A stretch of 54,797 bases of DNA from Phlegmacium glaucopus (GCA_015039465.1 MU130626.1:3295-58091), one strand, 5' to 3'. Counted from the stretch's first letter, positions 1 to 11,607 are shown. Notes: a model not told the origin generated them from the letters alone. Made by a program: numbers and translations.

Positions 1-183
1 GACTAGAGGTTGGAACTTCAGGCCTCCTCCTTAGGCTGCGAACAGGCGCCTTGCAACCATAACAAGGACCCTTCACTCCTATCGAAAAGCCTCAAGGAGC
101 ACCTCAAGCAATTCCAGGCATTGCATGAACACTCGTGCCCTCCTCTACTCCAGCATGAGGCCTACCTATCACTATCGGCCTAG

Positions 184-651
184 CATCGGAAACAACCGGC
201 CTTTGTCAAAGCACAATTCTTCCGTACGACCAGACCTTCAAAGAAACTCTCCGAGAAGTATCTTGGTCCGTATGAGATCATTGCTCAGGCAGGTCCTCTG
301 TCCTGGACCCTTCGTCTTCCCGACAACATGTGTGCCGTCCATCCCATCTTCCATGTTTCCATGCTAGAACTCTCCGTTCCGAACACTATTCCGGACCGTA
401 CTCAACCTCCTCCTCCTCCGGTCGTCATTGACGGAGAACAGGAATTTGAGGTCTCCGAAATTTTGGACTCTAAATTGGACAACAGACGTCGTGTATGCAA
501 ACTTCTGTACCTAGTCAAGTGGTCTGGCTATGAAGGTACCAACGAAGAAACTTCCTGGTTACCAGCTAATGAACTAGGACACGCGTCCGAACTTGTTGCT
601 GATTTCCACCAGAGTTATCCGGCTAAACCCGGACCTCTTCCGCTCTCTTGA
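184..651 (+). CDS. 3' end of Ty3/Gypsy pol (element D): integrase C-terminus and chromodomain
   Basis: This is the tail of a chromodomain Gypsy (chromovirus) polyprotein whose body lies left of the window. The frame is open from 184, just after a TAG at 181, to a TGA at 649-651. It reads through the typical integrase C-terminal stretch (RTTRPSKKLSEKYLGPYEI, then HPIFHVSMLE) into a chromodomain (FEVSEILDSK...LYLVKWSGYEGTNEETSW). The chromodomain is thought to guide integration by binding modified chromatin. Codon use and sequence style (many TCCG words) match the downstream LTR, so the two belong to one element. The TAG at 181 may be a disabling mutation. Confidence is high for the family; activity cannot be judged because the rest is missing. 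Confidence 0.88.
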   Translation, partial: HRKQPAFVKAQFFRTTRPSKKLSEKYLGPYEIIAQAGPLSWTLRLPDNMCAVHPIFHVSMLELSVPNTIPDRTQPPPPPVVIDGEQEFEVSEILDSKLDNRRRVCKLLYLVKWSGYEGTNEETSWLPANELGHASELVADFHQSYPAKPGPLPLS

Positions 652-876
652 TTCCTTTTCCGTTTCTTTCCTTGCTTTTTCCGTGCCTTTCCATGTCTTT
701 TCCATTTCCCTTCCGTCATCTTACTTTTCCGTTTCACAAAACAAAGTCATTTTTCCATCATATTCCTTTCTGTTATCTTACTCTTCTGTTTCACAAAACA
801 AAAGTTCAAGAAAACTATTCATTATAAACAAACAAAAAATAACAAGAAAAAATTATATACAATTATTTTTTACTTT

Positions 877-1946
877 TTATTCTGCTGTCTTTTCTACTCC
901 TTCTACTTCTTCTTTCCCTCCGTCCATCCTCTCCGTCTCTGCTTCCAATCTTTCTTCCACCTCCTCGTCTTCCCCGTCATCCATTTCCTCCTCCGTCTCC
1001 TCTTGCAACTCCGTCTCCACCCCCTTCTCCGCTTTCGTCGCATCCCTCCATTTCCTCTTCTCTTCTCTCCACTCCTCTTTCCGTCTGTCCTTTTCAATTT
1101 CCCTCTTCTCCCTCTCTATCTCCCGCCTCATCCGTACTTCCATGGCATACTTGATGCCCTCCTGTGTCTCCACCATTTTCCTCAATAACCCTCCTATCAT
1201 CTCCAGCCCCTCTAACATCAACTCCATCGTATCCACCTCCAGCGCTACCTCCTTCCCTTTCCCCTTGTCCTTCCTTCCGCTCCGTTCCTCCATCCGCTCC
1301 TTCGTCTTCCGTTTCCCTCCGACCAGGCTGCATGCTATCTTCCTCTGATAGCACCGCCAGCAGCCTGGCCCGCTGCTCTTCTCGTAGCACACTTTGTGTG
1401 CTTCCGTGCACCGGCTACACGCCGGGTTCTTCTTCGTCTTGGTCTGATAGACCTCCTATGTTATTCCGTTAGTGTTGATCCGTTCCTATTTTTTGAACCA
1501 CTTACTTTGTCATTTGTTTTTCTTTTTTTCGGGGCACTCAGCCCCGGCTCCATTCCATTACCTTCCTCCTCTTCTTCATCATCGTCGTCATCAACGACCA
1601 TCGCTTCCGCTTTCCTCTTCCGCTGCTCCTCCTCCTGCTGCCTCCGTTGCAACTCCTCTTGCTTCTTCTTCTCCGCCTCTACCCGGCGTTTCTCCACCTC
1701 CACCCTCTGTCTCTCTGCTTCCACCCTCTGTCTCTCCTCCTCCTCCTCCAGCCTCCGTGCTTCCTCTATCTCCGCCTCTTCCCGCCTTTCTTCCTCCTCC
1801 CGCTCTTTCCGTCGTTGCTCCCGTGCCTCTTCGAGCCGAGCTCGTTGAGAAGCAGGAGGGCGGGAGGGGCCGGCGTTGTTGTTGGTGTTCATGAGTTTTG
1901 TTTTTAGAGGATGAGTTGTTGGGTAGTTACCGAAGTGAGGAATCAA
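877..1946 (-). CDS. Antisense spliced gene in Gypsy element D: charged coiled-coil protein with Zn2Cys6-like cluster
   Basis: The gene lies between the pol stop and the 3' LTR, on the opposite strand. Two exons fit: 1946-1506 and 1443-877. The 62-nt intron has a GTAAGT donor, a CTAAC branch sequence and a CAG acceptor, and the join keeps the frame (phase 0). Exon 1 encodes a Gln/Glu/Arg-rich coiled coil and an Asp/Glu run. Exon 2 opens with six cysteines spaced C-x2-C-x6-C-x8-C-x2-C-x6-C, the spacing of fungal GAL4-type Zn2Cys6 clusters (CSRC...KVCYEKSSG...CWRC...ACS), then basic and acidic helical segments. Start is the ATG at 1946, or the internal one at 1892 (MNTNNNAG). The protein may bind nucleic acid; that is inference. 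I recognise no named family. Confidence 0.72.
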
Positions 1947-2033
1947 CCCCAGTCACCGACAGTCTTTATACCACAGAAACCTCGCACGGACCATCACGTG
2001 GCCTCGAGGGTCTCGGCCTTGACAGGGAGGTAC

Positions 2034-2609
2034 TGTTACATTCCGTTATACGTTACTCCGGTCCGGCTCCGTCGGAGCTGTTTCCGGTAGTCCGTACTCC
2101 GTACAGTGCCTTCCCTTATATCCCGAACTACTCCTTCTATGTTCAACTCCAAGACTTCTCCGTGACATTCCGGTTCCTCCGACTATACTCCAAACCCGTT
2201 ATCACTTCTTCGCCACTACCACTATTCTTTGTCATCATCTTTCCCATCATCAGTCAGCACACCAGCCATGGATTATTCACCCAAGAATGCAGGACCTTTC
2301 CCGGGAGCAGAACGCAGCACTTATATTTATATTCTATATTCCGGTTGCAATTCCTTTGATATTTAAAGTACTCAAACTTGTATGTTTTCCCGCAGTTCGA
2401 ATATCAACTTAGTTTCCCTCCTCTTGTTTTCCCTCTAAGTCACTGAGGTCTTCCGACTTGTTACTTACTTCTTCTGTTCCGAAATCAGGACACCTTAGGA
2501 GCTGGGCGGCACAGCACATACGCTGAGGCCAACGTCCTTTCCGGGTTACTGTTCCGGTTCCGTTCCGGAGTAACTCCGACGTGACTTCTCCTTTGCTTTA
2601 AACTTAACA
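2034..2609 (+). repeat. 3' LTR of Gypsy element D
   Basis: A purine-rich stretch (GACAGGGAGG) ends just before TGTTACATTCC at 2034, the expected start of a 3' LTR. I place the end at CTTAACA (2609), giving TGTTA...TAACA inverted ends. The TCCG-rich style stops there and a TATA-like CTATATAAG of a different LTR follows. The end is uncertain: the run up to 2821 also ends in TAACA, but 2638-2821 matches another LTR in the window. Confidence 0.6.
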
Positions 2610-2821
2610 ACCTCTACTATATAAGAGCCATACCCATAGCTACATTCCTTAGTTTAGACCTTCTGTATTCCCTATGGTGTTAATCTATCTAGCTTGCTCA
2701 GAATATCCCAGATGTCCTAAGTCTCCTTTGTGATAACAACTGCAGTTGTATATAAGTCCCTAGTTACTTGGTCTATTGGCCCAGCACCGAACGCAAGTGC
2801 AAGCTTATAGTTGCCATAACA
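2610..2821 (+). repeat. Truncated 5' LTR (R-U5 part) of Gypsy element A
   Basis: A TATA-like CTATATAAG at about 2616 is followed by 184 bp (2638-2821) that match 22113-22297 almost base for base, both ending CCATAACA. The upstream parts differ, so this copy appears cut by insertion of element D into its U3 region. It directly precedes the gag of element A, which fits a 5' LTR. Confidence 0.6.
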
Positions 2822-3399
2822 AAAGGTCTAAACTACTCTTGCATCTGCTTCTCTAAAGTGCAGACAAACCTCACCTCTAGAGCACATCGAAACATGCACT
2901 AGCCAACAAACCACAGCACATCCTAGTCAACAACCTCGAACTCGTGTGATCACCTATATCAATGGAGTCATAAGAAGATTGTGTGGTCGCCAATACCAAC
3001 GGATCCCAGGAAATAACACACCACAACATCGCAGGGTAAATACAGAGCCCCTGTCGAGTTATCATCGTCATCAGAAGAGAACACAACAGGAAGCAGTCAA
3101 TATGACACTAACAACAAAGAAACTCCTGAAGAAAACCTTCCCAAGCACGAGCATATGAGCCACAGCTCTACAACACAGCCAAGACAAGAACAAGTAGGAA
3201 GAACCTATCAACCAGCTGCATCAGACCAACCAATCCCCCAAACATTGACCCCTTAGCCTTTTACCTCAGGAAAACCCAAAGCTCCTAATGTCACATCACC
3301 AGCCGCCCCCTCCCCATTCAAAACACCCACTCTGTTACCACCCACTTCCTTTGAACCTGAAACTCCTGCCCTGAAACCACAAACTGATTGGGATATAAC

Positions 3400-4290
3400 T
3401 AGTGACCATGAAGACGATGATGATATGTCTAAAGAAGTACACATCAACCCCCCGCAGCCATACCACAGAGATTGAGATGGACTCCTGTCCTTCCTTCAGG
3501 ACTGTCGAGTATACCTCTCTCTCAACAACAAGATCTACGACTCTGATGGCAAATAAATCATATTCATCCTCTCATTCCTCACTGGTGGAACCACTAAAAT
3601 TTGGAAAGAAGCCTTCCTCAACAAATGTCTTGCTACTAGCCCTCCAGACTTTGGGAAGTACATTGATTTTATCAAGAAACTCAAAGAAGCATTCCTAGCT
3701 GCCAACACTGAAGGAGAAGCCAGAGCTCAACTACATCAACTTAGACAAGGTACCAATCCAGTAGACAATTACATTGCACAATTCAGAATTCTCACCAGAC
3801 GATCCAAGATCAAAGATGACAAAACTCTCATCAATTATTTTTTGGAAGGAATCCACACTTCTCTCCTCCAGAAAATTTATGGACTTGAGAACGTCCTCAC
3901 AGCCATCAAGGACTGGTATGCTAAAGCCTCTCAATTTGATCTTCAGTACAAACAATGCAAGGAAATAACTCAGTGAAAGACTGGAAGCACCCCCCAAGCC
4001 AAAAAGTTTTACCCTGTGCCACACTATGTTAATCATCATCATAATCCCAATGCTATGGATATTGACACAACCAAGATCGACCACCTCACTATAGAAGAAT
4101 GCAAACAACATATGAAAGAACAAAGCTGCTCCCATTGCCACAAGATAGGACACTTCGCCCACAAATGCTGTTCCAAGCAAAACAACACTATGAACTCAAA
4201 CCCGAGCTACATCAAGCCAAACAACAACTATGCCAAGAAATACAATGGATTCAAGAAAACTGCAACTACCACCCGAGCCATGATATGAAA
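3400..4290 (+). pseudogene. Element A gag with CCHC zinc knuckle (stops)
   Basis: One frame reads FLTGGTTKIWKEAFLNKCL, then EGEARAQLHQLRQGTNPVDNYI, QFDLQYKQC, and near the end a nucleic-acid-binding knuckle CSHCHKIGHFAHKC (C-x2-C-x4-H-x4-C). This is the capsid/nucleocapsid layout of Gypsy gag. The frame is broken by TAA at about 3554 (Lys-stop-Ile) and by TGA at 3974-3976 (Gln-stop-Lys). Shortly after the knuckle come further TGA, TAA and TAG codons. All can be explained by C-to-T changes from CGA, CAA or CAG. The protein would have packaged the element RNA; this copy is dead. Confidence 0.8.
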
Positions 4291-4386
4291 CTTAGTTGAA
4301 GATATGGATGTTGAATAAAAAGAGAAGTTGATAGATGAAGTAGTCAAGGACCAGGATTTTTAGGCAAGCACACAGTTTCAACATCT

Positions 4387-4833
4387 GTGTCGCTGGTGAT
4401 TTATTCTGTATTAGTAGCTGAGATGGGAAAACAATCTATGATCTTACAGACCCCTATCATGTGCAAAACTAAGAAAGAGAACAAAATTGTTGACACCCAA
4501 ATTCTTATGGATACTGGAGCTGGTGGACTCTTCATGAACACTGGCTTTGCCAAACGACACCAAGTACTTTTATATCCCCTTGACAAACCCATAATCCCCC
4601 GAAACACAGATGGATCCCCAAACTCAAATGGGAAAATCATGCATTACACCTGGATCAGATATCAACAAGGTGACAGTTGGATGATGGAACGACTTCACAT
4701 CGTTGCAATCACAAGCACTGACATTATATTTGGACTCCCTTGGTATCAAGCCCATAACGCTCAAGTAGACTGGGAAACTGGACGAATGCATCTTCCAATG
4801 GGAAAACATCAACTAGCCCTGACCTATAATTGA
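4387..4833 (+). pseudogene. Element A aspartic protease
   Basis: This segment carries the retropepsin active-site motif ILMDTGAGGLFMN near residue 37, and the second conserved element IIFGLPWYQAHNAQVDW near the C-terminus. That matches the protease of Gypsy elements, which cuts the Gag-Pol precursor. It is a fragment of a longer polyprotein frame, so the displayed start is only the first ATG-type codon after upstream stops. Downstream (4891-5340) a charged linker with Lys/Glu repeats leads into RT. Confidence 0.8.
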
Positions 4834-5339
4834 AGAAACCAACAATGATTACAAGAATCACAAAATGCTTGCATCACTACTCTAAACAGAATGGAAATCA
4901 ACCAGAAGAAAGATGAAACACAATATAACCAGGTAGAAGAGGAAATGGAAAAGACAATAAAGAAATGGAAAGAGAAGAGAAAGAAGAAAGCAAAACCTCG
5001 AAGAAGCAATTCCCCAGACTGGAGAAAAAGAGAACAAGTTATCCCAATTCACGAAACTCCAACTCTCCCAAAAGCCACAATAGAAGAAGTCAAAGATGAG
5101 GAATCACCCCTCGATTCAACACTCCTAAAACTAGACAATGAAAATGAAATCATTGAACTCAACCTCGACGACAGCGAAACAGAACTAGTCGCCACTTTTA
5201 TTAACCACATCATGGACAATGAACTCTGGATCAACAAAACCAATGTCTCTACTACCTTAGCAAGTGAACAGAATGCAAAGAAAGACAAGAAAACTTTGGA
5301 AGAAATGATACCCCTGGAACTTATTGGCACATCTTCGAC

Positions 5340-6158
5340 AAAGAAACCACAGAACGATTCCCTGGAGCTAGACCCTATGACCATGCTATCAATCTTAAGG
5401 ATGATTTCATACCTTGCAACTGCAAAGTATACCCACTCACACTACCAGAACAAGCTGAACTGGACAAATTCCTCAAGGAAAACCTCGAAAAAGGCTACAT
5501 ACAACCATCCAAGTCCCCCATGGCATCACCATTTTTCTTCATCAACAAGAAAGATGGAACAGTGTGCCCTACACAGGACTATCAAACACTAAGCGAAGGA
5601 ACAGTCAAGAATACCTATCCACTCCCCCTCATCTCCAAACTCATCTCCAAACTCAAAGGTGCCAAGTACTTCACCAAATTGGACATCTGATGGGGTTACA
5701 ACAATGTACGCATTCAAGATGGAGACCAATGGAAAGTGGCTTTCAAAACCAACAAAGGATTATTTGAACCCACAGTCATGTTCTTTGGACTCTGCAATTC
5801 CCCTGCCACACTTCAAGCAATGATGGACGGTATATTCATAATCAAGACCACTGAAGGATGGGTCATCATCTACATGGACAACATCTTTATATTCACCAAA
5901 ACAATTGCCGAAAACATGGAAAACACTAGACATATTTTACAATGACTCGCCAACAATGACCTCTATCTTAAACCTGAAAAATGCACTTTCTGGCAAACTA
6001 AAGTGGAATTCCTGGGACTAGTCATCAAAGAAAACAAACTTGCTATGGACCCTGTAAAACTTGCTGGAATTGCTGACTGGCCTGCACCGACTTCAGTACA
6101 CAAAATCTGCTCCTTTTTAGGCTTTGGCAACTATTATTGACGGTTTATTCAGGGATAT
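5340..6158 (+). pseudogene. Element A reverse transcriptase, damaged and interrupted
   Basis: Recognisable RT blocks: [44 protein letters not shown] and YMDNIFIF. The catalytic box should read Y-x-D-D, but here the second Asp is Asn (a GAC to AAC change), so the enzyme would be inactive. TGA codons stand at 5688-5690 (LDI-stop-WGY), 5943-5945 and 6138-6140 (NYY-stop-RFI); all three sit where the family normally has Arg. There is also frame jumping around 5560-5740. Coding is cut at 6158 by element B and resumes at 16331. Confidence 0.85.
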
Positions 6159-6548
6159 TGTTAGGGGACACCCAATTTTAACCCAAACCTCAACCTTAGA
6201 ATCATACACCCTGCCTTTCCAACAACCTCTGACCTTCTGTCCAACTCCACTTCCATCACCGGTTTACCCTGAGACCCTGTAGTTCCACTCCAACTCTGAT
6301 CCTCTGATTCACTCCATCTTTTATTTCTATTTTTCATATCACACCACTTCTTATTTAATTAATTAATTATTATCTATCATTCCTTTATTTATTTTATATC
6401 TCCATTATGTCCATATTAGTACTTAAACACCCCCAGCCTAGTAGGGATCCCCTGCTAGGTAAGTCACTTGTAGATATCTTTTCTGAAATATTATTAACTT
6501 TGGATCCCCTGCTAGCTTGACTAAGTCAGCATCGCAGTTGCCCTAACA
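6159..6548 (+). repeat. 5' LTR of element B
   Basis: 390 bp, TGTTAGGGG...CCCTAACA. It matches 14925-14999 plus 16001-16325. Differences from the 3' LTR include about 16 bp extra near 6240 and a missing short GATCCCC-flanked block near 6450. It holds AATTAATTAATTA and two repeated GGATCCCCTGCTAG words. Confidence 0.88.
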
Positions 6549-9500
6549 TTAGGAAAGGATCACCCTTTAACAGACCGAGTCCAGTCCACACAGTGGAACA
6601 ATAGTCCAATTTACAGCCCCCGATTTGGGCCAATCAGACTCCATACACTCCCAGACCGTGGCTCCCTCCTTGTCTTCACAGCATGCATCTCTGAGCAGCT
6701 CCTTCTTATCAGCCATGGACGATGAACACACCGCCCAGCTGGAAAGAGAAGTTGTCCTATTGCAAGCTCGGGACATCGAATACCAAAACAGATTTGACCA
6801 AATTATGGAGACAATCCATTGACTCATTCCAAATGTACAATCACCTGTACCACAACAAGAGGTTCCCTCTCAAACCGAAAACATACCCCAAACACGCTCT
6901 GCAAGGCTGGCATTCCCAACGGAGTTTGACGGAGAACGATCCAAAGGAACAGCATTCCTTCACTCCTGCCAAATGTACATCCAGCTCTGTTCTGATGAAT
7001 TCTCGGACGAGCAAACAAAAATTATCTGGGCCATGTCCTACATGAAATCCAGAAGAGCATCAAAGTGGGCAGCCAGGGTTTTCCGATGGGAAATGGAAAA
7101 CCCTGAGTCAACCCGGTATAAATCGTTGTTTGTGTTGTTATAAAACACCAACCAGAGGGAACTGGACCAGACTTTAGGTCAGAATATCCCCCTGTGTTCG
7201 TTTAGGGAAGGTATAACCAGAGACTAGTAAGCACACTTGGTTAAGAGGGAGTAGAGGAGGATGAGGATGAATATGAAAGGTGACTGAGGGTGGACAGTTA
7301 AGGACTGAAAAAGCGAACTCAGGGGTTAAGGAAGAGGATGAGGAAGAATAAGAGGGAGTCTTCAGCAAGACTATAGTAATTGACAGTGGGGATAGATTGA
7401 CAGTTAAAGGCAGAGTGAGTCAGGGGATCAGAGTGAGTAGATGGAGAATAGAATAGTAAGTGACGGTTTTGGTAGTAAGTGCGCCATGGACTTCGGAAGG
7501 GTGGGAGAAATACTGTTAAATCCTTCAGGTCCTCCTAGTGCTGATTCTTCCTTAACGTCTACTTAGTCGTCGTCTCCTAATAAGAGCGTCTCACAGTTCA
7601 CAATAGTTCCGACGCGCTGTACCCTGGTACCCGTTCATCACAAAAGAGCCCTTGTTCCGACGCGGAAAGTTCACAACTGAGTCCTGGAAAGTGTAAAAAC
7701 TGTACTGGTGTGCGGATACCTCAGCTATATAAAAACGATAACCTGATACATGTGACGGAAGAGAAGAAAAGAGAGCGTGAAACTGTGAAATGTCTAAAAA
7801 AATAACAAGGAAGAAGAAAAGGTAACAAGAAAAGAAGAGCGTCGACAGGAGAGAAATAGAAAGAAGGAAACTGTCGCGCATGAAACAAAGAAAAATAACA
7901 AAATGTATCGGAGTAGGAATCCCATATTTATGACGAGAAAACATGGTCCTATCCATCAAGTCAAGTTAAGTAAGAATGGGGGATGTCAGTAGTAGAGTCA
8001 CCTTAAGGTCACTTAAGGAAGGAGTTCAAGCGAAAAAGAAAAAAAAAAAAAAAAAAAAAAAAAGAAGAAAGATAAAGAGAGGACAGCTGCGAGAAGAAAA
8101 GAACAATGGAAAAGAAGAAGGAACAATAAAAAAATCTGCAAAGTGTCAAAGGGCGAGAGAAAAGAAGAGAAGGCAGTGTACATAGTCCAATAGCAAAAAT
8201 ATATCAACTCCATAGACGTGTGGTCATGTCAAAAATGTGAAAGGTCCTGAGTCAACACTTGAAAGGCGCAGCCTTGTTCCCGAGAAAACACTACTTGCCC
8301 ATGGTCCCATGTCGCGCAGCCTTGATAACACTTGACACACTGCGAGAATAATCCTCTGCTGCTGATTCATCTGCAATTCCTGCTTAGTCGTGATCCTCCT
8401 GGACTTCCTAAATTGTCATAAAGAGGGTGGGAAGGCTTCAGGTACCGCGTGAATGATGGTTTTGGCAGTGAATGATAAGATAAGAGGTAGATGAGTGAGG
8501 ATAGGGGACTGAGTGAGATCCAGGAGCGAGGGATGGCAAGATAGATGGCTGAGGGGAAGACTTGTGGGTCCATAGCCACAACAACAATGACAAAGCCTTG
8601 TACATAATGGGAGATGTAGTTGATGCGTCCATAAAGGGGCCGTTCTTGAAATGATGGACCAAGGATACGATCAAACGCGAGCCGATGACCGATGCGAATA
8701 GTAGATTGATCGCTTTGCTGGATCACTAGCCAAGGAACGAACGGATGGTATATGCTTAGGAGCATGTCGATAGTGAAAACAATGGAGAGCATAGTGTGAG
8801 ACATTGAGAGTATAATGAGCGATGGGGATGTTATCGTTGAACGAATGATTTTGTTGACCAGGAACACGATTCAGGGCTGCTTCCAAAATAGGTAAGTGAA
8901 TTTGAAGTCCGCTTATTTTCATGATGGCGACTTTTAAGCTTTCTTCTCACGCTACCAATCAGTATTGGTGCGCGATACCGGTTCCTGGATTAGTCCGATT
9001 TCCAAGATGACTTCAAAAAGGAGTTCTGTCCTGCAAATGCAGACTTGGTTGCCATCAACCAACTAGAGTCAACTGGATATTTCCAGAAAACCTGGTCTTT
9101 GGAAGAATATGTGGACGAATTCCAAGACCTAATCACGGATTCTGGATACACTGATCTGAAAACTATTGTAGTAAAGTTCCAAAGAGGCCTGAATGCCCAG
9201 ATTCAGAACTCCATTGCTACAATGGCTTCCAGAAGACCGTCCAATACAGATCCGACAGGATGGTACAGAATGGCATGGACCATAGACAAAAACCGAGCTA
9301 CTAACGAGGCCTTCCAGTCAGCTTATAAAAGTCTGGCAGCAACCACTTCTCGACCAACTGGTACCACCACACTCCGATTCAATCCGTCAATTCCGCCACA
9401 GAGGAACGCACACCTCGTGCCAACTCTGGGAAACCCTGTACCTATGGACATTGACATGGCCCGAAAAGCAGGTTCTGTACCACTGTCATGCTTCCAATGT

Positions 9501-9712
9501 GGAGGTGTCGGACACATTGGGAGACATGGCAAAAAATGTTTCAATGTCCAAACAATGTCCATAGACAAACTCCATACCCTCTTGGAGTTCCAGCTAGCCA
9601 AATACAACAAGGTACCTGATCCGGAACCAATGAAACCTTTGGAGAACACTGAACACGAAAGTCAGACTGAAGATTTAAAGGATTTTTGCCAAAACAGCGA
9701 GTGAACTGCATG
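6549..9712 (+). pseudogene. Element B gag with zinc knuckle, split by a repeat insertion
   Basis: Reading starts near 6625 and gives a helical N-terminus (DDEHTAQLEREVVLLQARD), a TGA at 6820-6822, then ARLAFPTEFDGERSKG and MYIQLCSDEFSDEQ, up to NPESTR at 7116. The frame resumes at 8982 after the inserted repeat: FLD, a TAG, then SDFQDDFKKEFCP. It runs on to the knuckle CFQCGGVGHIGRHGKKC at about residue 150 of the 9045-9704 open stretch, then to a frameshift before the stop near 9704. Removing the insertion restores gag continuity, which proves the repeat came later. Function: capsid and RNA packaging. Confidence 0.82.
7117..8977 (+). repeat. Non-coding repeat family R, copy 1, inserted in element B gag
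   Basis: 1861 bp from TATAAATCGTTG to TTGGTGCGCGATA. It is flanked by CCGG on both sides (7113-7116 and 8978-8981), so a 4-bp target duplication. It shares both ends and long internal blocks (for example 8065-8977) with 11608-12961. It contains a run of A residues at about 8037-8063 and a small hairpin ACCAATCAGTATTGGT near the right end. Open frames such as 8367-8867 (-) are broken in the other copy, so I see no gene. It may be a solo LTR of an unusual element or another non-autonomous unit. Confidence 0.75.
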
Positions 9713-11607
9713 CCCTTGCTGTCAACAACCAACCAGTTCTCTGTTTTACATGTAGATAGCATTGATGAAATAGACGAGACGGTTGAAAACATTCAAGCCA
9801 TACAAACATCAGAAATTCCAAAAAAAATCTGAGTGTTCCAACCCTGATGGGAAAGAACCCTCCCAAAAAAGTTCACTATTGGCTCCCTCGATGCTGACTC
9901 TAAATCACTGGAACTCAAAGTCAGCATTGAAACAACTGACACCAGAGAAGTAAACTCCTTTCTGTCATTAATAGACTCTGGAGCCAACGGAAGGTTTAGC
10001 GACAGAGACTATGTCAAAACTAACAGGCTCACAACAAAATCCCTGTCAAATCCAATTCTGGTATTTAATGTTGATGGTACCCCAAATGAAGCCAGATTGA
10101 TCACGGAAGTGGTTGATCTGATACTCAGGTATAAAGGACATTCTGAGAGATCCTTGTTCACGGTCACTGGACTGGGAAAACAAACCTTGATTCTCGGACA
10201 TTCCTGGCTTAAGATGCACAACCTGGAGATTGACGGGGCAACCGGAGAAGTAAAAATGTCCCGCTGTCCACCCCGTTGTTGTTCGGAGTGCAGGAATGAA
10301 ATCTGAGAAGAACAAAAAATTCAAAAAGCAGAAATATGCCGAATTGAAAAATGTTTGACCAGCCCACTTCCAGCTCATGTAGAAGATTGTGATGAGGATG
10401 ATGAGGAGGAAAGTAGCCCAAACCCTGAATTTGAGGATGGCAACAGAATATTCACCACCGGCCTACTACCACTGCAGGCAGATATCCGAGCCACCTCCAC
10501 CATCTCCCAACATCTTGCAGAAGCTTTCCAGCGCAATACACAATTGGAAACAAAAGAAGGAGTTCCAGATTATCTCCGAGAGTTTGATAGCATTTTTGCC
10601 AAAGAATCTTTTGATATCCTGCCTGATCCAAAACCTTGGGACCATGCAGTAGAACTTATTCCGGGAGAAAAACCATCAGGTTGCAAGGTCTATCCTCTAG
10701 CTCCGACAGAACAAAAGGAACTTGACGCGTTCCTCCAGGAGAATTTAAACTCTGGACGCATCCGACCTTCCAAATCTCCAATGGCATCTCCAGTTTTCTT
10801 TATCAAAAAGAAAGACGGAAGTCTTTGGCTTGTTCAGGACTATTGAGCTCTCGACATGATCACCATCAAAAACAAGTACCCCCTTCCCCTCATTTTGGAA
10901 CTGATTACCCAACTCCGGGGTGCTAAATACTTCACTAAGTTGGATGTCCGATGGGGTTTTAACAATGTCTGAATGAAGGAAGGGGACAAATGGAAAGCAG
11001 CTTTCCGAACCAACTGGGGATTATTTGAACCCCTGGTTATGTTTTTTGGCCTCACCAACAGTCCAGCTACTTTCCAAACAATGATGAACAACATCTTCCA
11101 CGAACTTATAATGGAAGGGGTTGTAGTGGTCTACCTCGATGATATCCTGATATTCATGGAGACACTAGAGGAACACTGGTCTGTAACTCAGAGAGTACTG
11201 GAACTTTTACGAAAGCATAAACTCTTCCTAAAACCAGACAAGTGCGAATTCGAACAAACCAAGGTGGAATACCTTGGAGTCATAATATCTCATAACTCTG
11301 TCAAGATGGACCCCGTAAAAGTTGCTGGAGTAGCAGGATGGCCAATTCCAACAAACAAAAAGGAAGTCCAGTCATTTCTAGGCTTTACCAACTTTTACCA
11401 AAGGTTTATCCAAGACTTTTCTCATCACACCCATCCCTTGTTTGATCTCACTAAAAGTAATGTTAAATGGAGATGGAATACAGAAGAGCAGTTGGTGTTC
11501 AATTCTCTCAAGAACCTGATCACTTCAACCCTGATTCTAGCCTCTCTGGACAACTCCAGGCCGTTCCACATCGAAGCAGACAGTTCCAACTTTGCAACCA
11601 GAGCCGT
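9713..11607 (+). pseudogene. Element B protease, RT and start of RNase H
   Basis: The protease motif is FLSLIDSGANGRF near 9960-9995, with LILGHSWLKMHNLEIDG near 10190. RT follows from about 10560: [59 protein letters not shown] and an intact catalytic box VVYLDDILIF (about 11130). RNase H begins FHIEADSSNFATRAV and is cut at 11607 by repeat R copy 2. TGA codons at 10844-10846 (QDY-stop-ALD) and 10970-10972 (NNV-stop-MKE) replace expected Arg or Gln codons. The polyprotein copies RNA into DNA for integration; here it is inactive. Confidence 0.88.

Larger units (their letters stand above)
2822..6158 (+). mobile_element. Gypsy element A, left part (leader, gag, protease, RT)
   Basis: A decayed Ty3/Gypsy element in the order leader, gag, zinc knuckle, protease, RT. 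Its RNase H continues at 16331 after the inserted element B; the 5-bp GATAT at 6154-6158 is repeated at 16326-16330. Bases 2822-3400 hold leader or 5' gag sequence with no readable frame. The coding parts are listed separately. Confidence 0.85.

Noticed and set aside
593..1348. Long Ser/Phe-rich plus-strand ORF, and Pro-rich frames up to 1907
   Set aside because: It is the complement of the Glu/Arg-rich antisense gene. Ser/Leu/Phe runs are what the reverse of Glu/Lys/Arg codons gives.
8367..8867. 166-codon minus-strand ORF in repeat R copy 1
   Set aside because: Copy 2 has stops in the same region, there is no known motif, and the composition is that of non-coding repeat sequence.
7117..8977. 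Helitron, because of the hairpin near the right end
   Set aside because: There is no CTRR end, no 5' TC start and no A/T insertion site; 4-bp duplications are present instead.
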